Source of the DNA: Clostridia bacterium
GTDB taxonomy: Bacteria > Bacillota > Clostridia > Christensenellales > Borkfalkiaceae
Assembly: GCA_900767195.1 (NCBI GenBank)
Contig: CAAFYG010000042.1
Span: 1-27,480 of the forward strand
DNA length: 27,480 nt
Reading direction: 5' to 3'
Position numbers and translations under genes: made by a program. The stretch's first letter is position 1; each line of letters starts with the position of its first letter. Shown piece after piece: positions 15,286-21,837 of the stretch. The notes below the pieces were generated by a model. That model worked only from the letters and a program-made list of their open reading frames with translations. It had not been told where the DNA came from and did not search any database.

Positions 15286-17802
15286 TCAATCGCACACTTT
15301 TAAAAGATTATTCTCTTCAAGCAATCTTTCGGGGATATACGCCGTCGGCGTTTCCGTCAGCTCGTCGAAGCGGGCGGCAAGCGGCTTTCCGTTGAGTGAA
15401 AACGTCCGCTTTCCCGCGCTCGTGTTTTCGTATTCGAATCGCAGCTTTTTCCCCTTGATCGTGCAGGTTGCGCAAAGCGATTTGCACGGCATTTTGTTCG
15501 CCGTCCGTAAAAGAATCCCGTCCAGATCGGGATTAACGCCCATAAGTCCTCGAATGATGTTTTTCAGACACACCGTTCCCGAGCCTGTGTACCAATCGAT
15601 CGGAGATTGCCCGAAGTATCCGAGATCGGGGTTGTCGAGATAGGAATTAGACATCACAAACGGCGTTTTCGTCATCTGCGGGTTGGCAATCGGCAGAATT
15701 TTATAAAATTCTTCCCACGCCGTTGCCGCCCGACCGAGACGGAAGAGAGCCAGCACCGAGAACATCGCCGCATGCACGTAAACGCATTCGTTTTCCGCCG
15801 TGCCTTTGGGAATCCCGGCGATTTTTCCCACCCCGGGCGAAGAAGGCGAAAACGCGGGCGTAAGGGTAAGCAAGCCGTATTTTGAGCGTAGCGCGAGAAT
15901 GTTTTCGATCAGCAGATTTTTGAATTGAGGCGTTTCTTCGATGAGATCGGAAGTCGCCCAGAACGCATACGGCGCGAAACTGATCCGCGACGCGCCGTCG
16001 CTGTCGCAAAAGCTGCCGATTTTATAGCTTCCGTGATCGCCCCAGCCGTGAACGATGCGCATTTTTCCCTGCGCGTTCGTTTCCACGGCGGTTTTTAATA
16101 TGCCGTTTTTCAGCGTTTCGCGGATTTTTCCGTATCGGCATACCGTATCTTCGTAGCCGCCGATTTTTTTAAGAATCTGCGCCATTTCCGATAAATTTTG
16201 ATAGAGATGCAAAGAAGCCATCACCGATACGCCCGTGCCGAATTGCCGCCCTTCGTCTTTCGTCTGCCCTAAGCCGTTGATGGAATCGTTCCAGTCGCCG
16301 AATAATATCCGCAGACAGTTCGTGCCGTCTTGCGTATCGAGATTGCTTATAAGATATTCGGTAATTTTTAAAAGGTGTTGCAGCGCGCTGTCCTTTTGTT
16401 CGTTGCGGCAGTAAGTTTTTCCGCCGATCACTTCCGTGTAGCCCACATCTTCGTTTAAAATGCCGTAATCGTCCGTCCAGGCAAGGTAAGAATAAAAGCA
16501 CGAAATAATCCAGTTGCCCTGATCGATAAATTCGCGCCAGTCCATTTTCGGATTTTCGCTTTCGGATAAGGGCAAAGAGTACTGCCGCGGCGCGCGCCCG
16601 TTTTTCATCAGAAATCCCAGTGCGGAAAGCATCTGTCGGCGCGCTTGCCCGCCGTTCCATATAAGAGCCTGTTCAAGTTGCTGATACACGTCGCGCACGC
16701 CCATCAGATCGTCTACGTAGTACCTGCCTGTGGCGCAGTTGTCCACCTGCTTTTGCACCTTTTTGAAAAATTCGTTCAGCGCAAAATCGCTTATGCCGTT
16801 TTCCGTGTCGCGGAAAGTTACGGTAAACCGTTCGAATTTTTCGCGTTCGGAAGCTTCCGCTCGTTCGATTTCCTCGTCGATCGCGCGCGGCAAAACGGGC
16901 GTTTCCAGAAGCTTATCGATTTTATCCCCCTGCATATCGAGCGGCAGTACGTAGTCGATCCGCGCTTCGTTTTCAAGCTTGAATCTAATCATTTCCGAAG
17001 CGATCGCGCCGCCCGATAACAGCACGTCTTTGAAAAATTCACCCGTTTTCAGCGCGGGGGAAGCATTGAGCGTACCGCGCTCGCCGCCCAGAATCCCCGC
17101 GCGGATCGCGGTGGCTTCTAAAGAGAGAATTTCCGCGCCCGAAACCGCGCGCTTTATTCCGAGTTTCGGCTTTTTTCCCGTGCGGTAGGCGATAAATTTT
17201 CCGCCGCCCTCATAGCGGCATTTTCTCGTGCGGTATTCCCACATGTTGTCCGCTTCGCCGTCTTTTAAAAACGGATCGAAATACGAAGCTATGTATACGT
17301 CTGCGGGCGTTTCGGTTTTCGGAAGGCAACCCACGGAAAATTGCAATTCCTGCGTCGAAGACATGCTCGCGCGCACTACGAAATCCGCAACGTCCGTTTC
17401 GGTGACGAAGTACGCCGCCGAAAGGGTGTAGGCAAGGTATCTTTTCACGTGAAACGGCTCGAAAAGCTGCTTTGCCGCGCCCGTAAGCGAAATCGGAAAA
17501 TACGAGCCGTCGGCGGTTTTTATGCCGGCGATAAATTCCGCGTTGATATTGTTACCGTCGTACACGGGCTTGAATACGTTGAAAACGCCCGATTTCACGT
17601 GAATATGCCCCGTGGAATGTACCCACAGAATGTATCCGTCGTTCGCGTAGGGGAAGCGTGATTCGCCTTTGTGCCGTTCAAGGCAAAGCACGTTTCCGTC
17701 TTTCATAAAAAACACGTTGCCCGGAATTTTTTGTTCCGCGCGGTTTTCGCTCACGGTTTTTTTGATTTCTTTCAATAATTCCTGCGTTTTTTCAATCAGC
17801 AT
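15286..17802 (-). CDS. GH94-type glycoside phosphorylase (cellobiose/chitobiose phosphorylase-like)
   Basis: This 838-residue protein has GH94 (former GT36) architecture: an N-terminal beta-sandwich (about 1-320), a helical linker and an (alpha/alpha)6 barrel. The barrel has GVRDVYQQLEQALIWN, the catalytic-acid motif FGDWNDSING (Asp503 to Asp506), GWGDHGSYKIGSF, ENECVYVHAAMF and QSPIDWYTGSGTVCL near the end, then a small C-terminal beta domain. Such enzymes split a beta-glycosidic bond with phosphate, giving a sugar 1-phosphate and saving ATP. No signal peptide is seen, so it acts on imported oligosaccharides, presumably brought in by the ABC transporter encoded divergently from it. AAGAGGTG lies before the ATG. 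The acceptor and donor sugars cannot be told by eye, and some residues differ from classic cellobiose phosphorylase motifs. Confidence 0.85.
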   Translation of the reverse strand: MLIEKTQELLKEIKKTVSENRAEQKIPGNVFFMKDGNVLCLERHKGESRFPYANDGYILWVHSTGHIHVKSGVFNVFKPVYDGNNINAEFIAGIKTADGSYFPISLTGAAKQLFEPFHVKRYLAYTLSAAYFVTETDVADFVVRASMSSTQELQFSVGCLPKTETPADVYIASYFDPFLKDGEADNMWEYRTRKCRYEGGGKFIAYRTGKKPKLGIKRAVSGAEILSLEATAIRAGILGGERGTLNASPALKTGEFFKDVLLSGGAIASEMIRFKLENEARIDYVLPLDMQGDKIDKLLETPVLPRAIDEEIERAEASEREKFERFTVTFRDTENGISDFALNEFFKKVQKQVDNCATGRYYVDDLMGVRDVYQQLEQALIWNGGQARRQMLSALGFLMKNGRAPRQYSLPLSESENPKMDWREFIDQGNWIISCFYSYLAWTDDYGILNEDVGYTEVIGGKTYCRNEQKDSALQHLLKITEYLISNLDTQDGTNCLRILFGDWNDSINGLGQTKDEGRQFGTGVSVMASLHLYQNLSEMAQILKKIGGYEDTVCRYGKIRETLKNGILKTAVETNAQGKMRIVHGWGDHGSYKIGSFCDSDGASRISFAPYAFWATSDLIEETPQFKNLLIENILALRSKYGLLTLTPAFSPSSPGVGKIAGIPKGTAENECVYVHAAMFSVLALFRLGRAATAWEEFYKILPIANPQMTKTPFVMSNSYLDNPDLGYFGQSPIDWYTGSGTVCLKNIIRGLMGVNPDLDGILLRTANKMPCKSLCATCTIKGKKLRFEYENTSAGKRTFSLNGKPLAARFDELTETPTAYIPERLLEENNLLKVCD

Positions 17803-17869
17803 AATTCACCTCTTCAAGCTGAAATTTCATTTGATTTTTTGCTGCGGGCGCTGCCCCGCCGTTTTCTTT

Positions 17870-17898
17870 ATTGTACAGGATCGATCGCATAAAAACAA
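17870..17898 (-). promoter_or_regulatory. Promoter of the GH94 gene
   Basis: On the minus strand TTGTTT (17898-17893), a 17-bp spacer and TACAAT (17875-17870) lie about 70 bp before the phosphorylase start. A 10-bp palindrome TGAAATTTCA (17820-17829) lies in the leader and could be a protein site. Confidence 0.6.
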
Positions 17899-17996
17899 TG
17901 GTAAAAATCCGCTTTATGTACGTTTTCAAACCGATTTTTCGCGCGCGCGTAGCCTATAAAATACCGAAAATACGCCGTTTTTAAGCCGAAAATCGA

Positions 17997-18080
17997 AGAA
18001 AAACCCCGGATTTCAAAAGAAAAACCCCGTATTTTACGAGAAAAAGTGCTGTTTTTACAAGAAAAAACGCGATTTTCACG
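17997..18080. repeat. Four tandem 21-bp degenerate repeats in a divergent regulatory region
   Basis: Four units, each starting AGAAAAA, begin at 17997, 18018, 18039 and 18060, an exact 21-bp period; a further AG follows at 18081. Each unit is roughly AGAAAAA, a GC-rich core, then a T-tract and ACA or ACG. The A- and T-tracts alternate about every 10.5 bp from about 17967 to 18076, so DNA curvature is expected. The block lies about 70 to 150 bp upstream of the transporter promoter. The 21-bp period also reads as heptapeptide repeats (RKxxxFT on +, LVKxxxF on -). The + frame has no usable start; the - frame has only GTG/TTG codons without a ribosome binding site. Confidence 0.85.
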
Positions 18081-18090
18081 AGTCGAAAAC

Positions 18091-18115
18091 GAAAATTTTC
18101 CGCGCGGAATTTTTT
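18091..18115. other. Inverted repeat followed by a T-run
   Basis: TTCCGCGCGGAA (18098-18109) is a perfect 12-bp palindrome flanked by AAAATT and TTTTTT. It could fold into a short imperfect hairpin with a T-run, like a weak terminator, or act as a protein site just upstream of the transporter promoter. Confidence 0.4.
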
Positions 18116-18148
18116 AGGAAATTATCACCATATCGTTGATTTTATCTA

Positions 18149-18177
18149 TTTACTTATGCCCGGGATTTATGTAAAAT
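18149..18177 (+). promoter_or_regulatory. Promoter of the ABC transporter operon
   Basis: TTTACT (18149-18154), a 17-bp spacer and TAAAAT (18172-18177). Transcription would start near 18184, giving a leader of about 35 bases before the ATG at 18219. Confidence 0.6.
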
Positions 18178-18218
18178 AAAGAAAATTAAAAATTTAATTT
18201 TAATTTTAAGGAGAATTG

Positions 18219-19889
18219 ATGAAGATGATCAGAAAAAAAATTTTTTCGGTTTTTGCGGCAACGCTCATCGGCGTTTCGGCGGGCGTAAGCGCGGCCGGCT
18301 GCGCAAGAAAGGACGGCGACACCGCCACGGAAGAAATCGACGCCACGAAAACGCAGCTGTACGTGGCGAATTACGACGGCGGCGCGGGGCATGTGTGGAT
18401 CGAAAATATGAAAAAAGCCTTCGAAGAAGAGTGTAAAGACGAAATTTTCGAAGAAGGCAAAAAGGGCGTGCAGATCGTGATCAACAATCTGAAAGACGAA
18501 ATCACCGGCTACACGCTGTATTCCAAAATGAGCAGCTATAATTACGACGTGTATTTCACCGCTACGCCGCGCGAAGAAATCGTAAACGGCGATATGATCA
18601 TCGCGCTCGACGAGTTTATCGACGAGCCGATCGGCTTCGGCGAAACGGCTACGATCCGCGAAAAAATGCAGCCGTATTTTCTGGAACAGGGCTACTGGGC
18701 GCTGGACGGGAAAATCTATTATATCCCCACCACGCAAACGCACTTCGGCTTATCCTGCTACGACGTGGACTTATTTGAAGAAAGAGAATTTTTCATTTCG
18801 GCGGAAAGCACCGAAGGCAACCTGAAATGGACGGGCAAAGGCGCGAAATCCGCAGGGGCGGACGGCGTAAGCGGTACATACGACGACGGCTTGCCCGTAA
18901 CCGAAAGCGAATACAAAGCGTTGCTGCAAAGAATTAAGGCGCGGGGCGTTACGCCGTACACGTGGGCGGGGCAGTACCCGAATTATATGAACGCTTTCGT
19001 ATTCAATCTCGATTATTCTTTCGATAACGCGGCGCGCGCACGGGCGTATAAATCGCTGACGGGCAGCCTGGTGAACGGCGCGGGCGAAACGGTGAATATC
19101 GGCGCGGAAAACGGCTATCTTACGGCGGATTCGAAAGGCGCGCTCGAAGCTTTGAAACTCACCGCCGAGCTTGTAAATCAAAACAACGGCTATTATAGCG
19201 GCAATGCTTTCAAAACCACGCAGAATCAGATCAAGGCGCAGAACGAATTTCTGCTCAGCGTGAAAACGAATAAGCGTATCGCGATGATTCTTGAAGGCTC
19301 GTGGTGGGAGAACGAAGCGCTTTCGATGTTCGAAGAAATGTCGAAGGGCAACGGCAACGAAAAATACGCTTACAAAACGCGTAGATTCGGCGCGATGCTC
19401 GCTCCGCGCTTAAACGCTTCCGTGGCGGAAGATAAATCACAGAAAGCCATTCTCACATCCAACAGCACGGCGTTTATCCCCAAATATTCTTCAAAGCAGG
19501 ATCTCGCGAAGAAATTCCTGAAATATTTCTGCACCGATAAAGCACTTCGCGCTTACAACGTGACGACGGGTATCGGACTTGCCTACGATTACGACTTATC
19601 CGAAGAAGAATACGCCGGACTTTCTTACTACGCGCGGAATATCTACGACATTTTCAAATCGGATAAAATCATCAAAAACAAAGAAGACCGACTTTCCGAC
19701 GTATTCAAAAACAGACAGGGCAAGCACTATCCCTACTTCTATTCTTCCAACTGCGTAAACGGCGGCAAAGACGAAGTTTCCTGCCCGTTCACCACGTTCT
19801 ATTCTTATCCGGGAAAAAGCGCGGAAGATTATTTTAACGGCATGAAAGAGATTTACAGCCTGCTGTGGACGGATCTTGTGAAGAAATAA
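18219..19889 (+). CDS. ABC transporter sugar-binding lipoprotein (family 1)
   Basis: This 556-residue protein begins with a lipoprotein signal peptide (KKIFSVFAATLIGVSAG) ending SAAGC, with Cys28 as the likely lipidated residue. The mature part reads as a large family 1 extracellular solute-binding protein: LYVANYDGGAGHVWIENMKKAF, then YNYDVYFTATPREEIVNGDMI, GKIYYIPTTQTHFGLSCYD and RIAMILEGSWWENEAL. At about 555 residues it is longer than typical maltose-binding types, as is common for oligosaccharide binders of Clostridia. AAGGAG lies 5 bp before ATG 18219; a TTG three bases earlier is too close to that site. It is followed directly by the two permeases. The ligand is unknown. Confidence 0.92.
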   Translation: MKMIRKKIFSVFAATLIGVSAGVSAAGCARKDGDTATEEIDATKTQLYVANYDGGAGHVWIENMKKAFEEECKDEIFEEGKKGVQIVINNLKDEITGYTLYSKMSSYNYDVYFTATPREEIVNGDMIIALDEFIDEPIGFGETATIREKMQPYFLEQGYWALDGKIYYIPTTQTHFGLSCYDVDLFEEREFFISAESTEGNLKWTGKGAKSAGADGVSGTYDDGLPVTESEYKALLQRIKARGVTPYTWAGQYPNYMNAFVFNLDYSFDNAARARAYKSLTGSLVNGAGETVNIGAENGYLTADSKGALEALKLTAELVNQNNGYYSGNAFKTTQNQIKAQNEFLLSVKTNKRIAMILEGSWWENEALSMFEEMSKGNGNEKYAYKTRRFGAMLAPRLNASVAEDKSQKAILTSNSTAFIPKYSSKQDLAKKFLKYFCTDKALRAYNVTTGIGLAYDYDLSEEEYAGLSYYARNIYDIFKSDKIIKNKEDRLSDVFKNRQGKHYPYFYSSNCVNGGKDEVSCPFTTFYSYPGKSAEDYFNGMKEIYSLLWTDLVKK

Positions 19890-19915
19890 CGGCATAGGGC
19901 GGAGGAAAGCGTTTT

Positions 19916-20869
19916 ATGGATAGCACAAAAAAATCGAAAGAGAGCCGCAAAGGCTTCCGCCGCGCGAAAAGAAGGGAATGGATCTTCGTACTGTGCGTGC
20001 TTGCGTGGCCGATATTACATAAACTGATTTTTTATTTCGGCGTATCGTTTTCGTCGTTTTCGCTGGCGTTCAAGCAGTACGATTCTTCTACGGCAACGTA
20101 TACGTTTTTAAAAGGCGCGCGTCTTTTCGATAATTTTAAATTGTTTTTCAGAGAGCTTGCCAAGAATCCCACGTATCTCAATTCGTGGGGGCGCACGCTT
20201 CGCCTGTACGCGGTGGAAACGTTTATCAGCATGCCGATCAGTATTCTGTGTTCGTATTTCATCATTAAAAAAGTGCCGCTTTCCGGCTTTCTTACGGTGG
20301 CGTTTTTCCTGCCGAGCATTTTCGCAAGCACCGCTATGTCTTTGATGTTCGGGTATTTCGTGGAATGGGCGTTGCCTTCGATCTATGCGAACCTTACGGG
20401 GCAGGAATTGCCGATTCTTCTCAGAACGCCGGCTTCGGCTTTCAACGTGCTTTTAATCTACGCGCTCTGGAATTCGTTTGCAAGCGGCATGATTTTATAC
20501 GTGGGGCAGATGTCCAACGTAGGCGAAGGCTTGCAGGACGCCTGCAAAATCGACGGCTGCGGCACGATGAGGGAACTCTGGCACGTGGTGCTTCCCGCCA
20601 CGTATCCGCTGATTTCGGTGTATCTCGTAACGGGTTTCTGCGCGATTTTCACGGGCAGCGGCGCGGTGCTTCTCTTCTATAAGTACGACGCGCCCGACTA
20701 CGTGCAGACGATCGGCTATATCCTTTTTACGAAAGTCATCGGCGAAAACGCTTCGCTTGCGGATTATCCTTTCGTATCGGCGATGGGACTTGTGATTTCG
20801 CTGATCGCCACGCCGCTCACCTTCGGCTTGCGCTACTGCCTGAATAAATTCGGACCGCGGGAGGGATGA
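19916..20869 (+). CDS. Sugar ABC transporter permease (MalF/UgpA type)
   Basis: This 317-residue membrane protein has about six helices, starting with RREWIFVLCVLAWPILHKLIF and including LTVAFFLPSIFASTAMSLMFG. The EAA-like loop that contacts the ATPase is EGLQDACKIDGCGTMRELWH, followed by VVLPATYPLISVYLV. It belongs to the CUT1 (oligosaccharide) group. GGAGGA lies 7 bp before the ATG. Its partner permease begins 1 bp after its stop. No ATP-binding subunit is encoded in the window, so a shared MsmK-type ATPase elsewhere in the genome is likely. Confidence 0.92.
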   Translation: MDSTKKSKESRKGFRRAKRREWIFVLCVLAWPILHKLIFYFGVSFSSFSLAFKQYDSSTATYTFLKGARLFDNFKLFFRELAKNPTYLNSWGRTLRLYAVETFISMPISILCSYFIIKKVPLSGFLTVAFFLPSIFASTAMSLMFGYFVEWALPSIYANLTGQELPILLRTPASAFNVLLIYALWNSFASGMILYVGQMSNVGEGLQDACKIDGCGTMRELWHVVLPATYPLISVYLVTGFCAIFTGSGAVLLFYKYDAPDYVQTIGYILFTKVIGENASLADYPFVSAMGLVISLIATPLTFGLRYCLNKFGPREG

Positions 20870-20870
20870 G

Positions 20871-21803
20871 ATGAAAGAACAAACGAAAAAGAAAGCGCTT
20901 GCGAAAGGCGCGAAAAAGAGAGAGCGGCTTGCGCGGATCGCGCTTTTGAAAAACCCCACGGTGCTGATTTTGTATATCGTGATGTGGCTGTACGTATTCT
21001 CTCTGCTGTTTTTAGGCGGGTGGCTCGTGCTTTCTTCGCTGAAAAATCCGATGATGTTCGAGTTGTTTCCGTTTGCGCTGAAAGATATTCCCTTGTCTTT
21101 CGAAAACTACGTAACGGCATACAACAAACTTTTTGTGCAGCTGCCTTCTTCGGCGGAAAAAATCTATTTTCTCGGCTTATTTTACAACGGTTTATCCTAC
21201 GCGTTGCTTTCGCCGCTGCCCGGACTTTTCATCAATGCCTGCACGGCGTATATCTGCGCCAAATTCAAATCGCCGCTCACGAAAATTATTTACGGCGTGG
21301 TGATCGTAACGATGTTTATTCCGCTGGTAGGCACTACGCCCGCCACCTTGCTGCTGTATAAAAAATTAAAAATTTACGATAGCCTGATCGGCATTTTAAT
21401 CACGCACGCGGGTTTCGGCGGCACGTACTTTTTAGTGCTTACCGGGTGCTTCGGCGCAGTACCCGATTCCCTTTCGGAAGCGGCGAAAATCGACGGCGCT
21501 TCGGAAGCGCGGGTGATGTTCAGCATCAATTTCCGCATGGTGATGACCACGATGGTGGGCATTTATATCCTGAATTTCATCGCCGCGTGGAACGATTTCA
21601 ATACGCCGCTGATGTATCTGCCTTCGCGCCCCACGCTCGCTTACGGCTTATGGATTTTCAAGAGCAGCTCGGATTCTTACGTATCGCAGATTCCCGTGCA
21701 GCTTTCGGCGGTGGTGCTTTCGATGATCCCCATCGTGATTATATTCGTATGCCTGAAAAAGAAAATCATGGGCAATCTTGTGGTAGGCGGCGTGAAAGGC
21801 TGA
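20871..21803 (+). CDS. Sugar ABC transporter permease (MalG/UgpE type)
   Basis: This 310-residue membrane protein has a lysine-rich cytoplasmic start, then a long hydrophobic helix (VLILYIVMWLYVFSLLFLGG). The EAA loop is DSLSEAAKIDGASEARVMFS, and the C-terminus GNLVVGGVKG is typical of MalG proteins. It pairs with the MalF-type permease to form the membrane pore. The gene starts 1 bp after the previous stop, with GGGAGGG as a ribosome binding site inside the upstream gene, so the two should be made in equal amounts. Confidence 0.93.
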   Translation: MKEQTKKKALAKGAKKRERLARIALLKNPTVLILYIVMWLYVFSLLFLGGWLVLSSLKNPMMFELFPFALKDIPLSFENYVTAYNKLFVQLPSSAEKIYFLGLFYNGLSYALLSPLPGLFINACTAYICAKFKSPLTKIIYGVVIVTMFIPLVGTTPATLLLYKKLKIYDSLIGILITHAGFGGTYFLVLTGCFGAVPDSLSEAAKIDGASEARVMFSINFRMVMTTMVGIYILNFIAAWNDFNTPLMYLPSRPTLAYGLWIFKSSSDSYVSQIPVQLSAVVLSMIPIVIIFVCLKKKIMGNLVVGGVKG

Positions 21804-21837
21804 AAAACCCGCCCGAAACGCGAAAGGAGGAAATATC

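Noticed and set aside
17997..18080. Possible CRISPR-like array
   Set aside because: Units are directly adjacent at 21 bp, degenerate and without unique spacers, and no cas gene is near.
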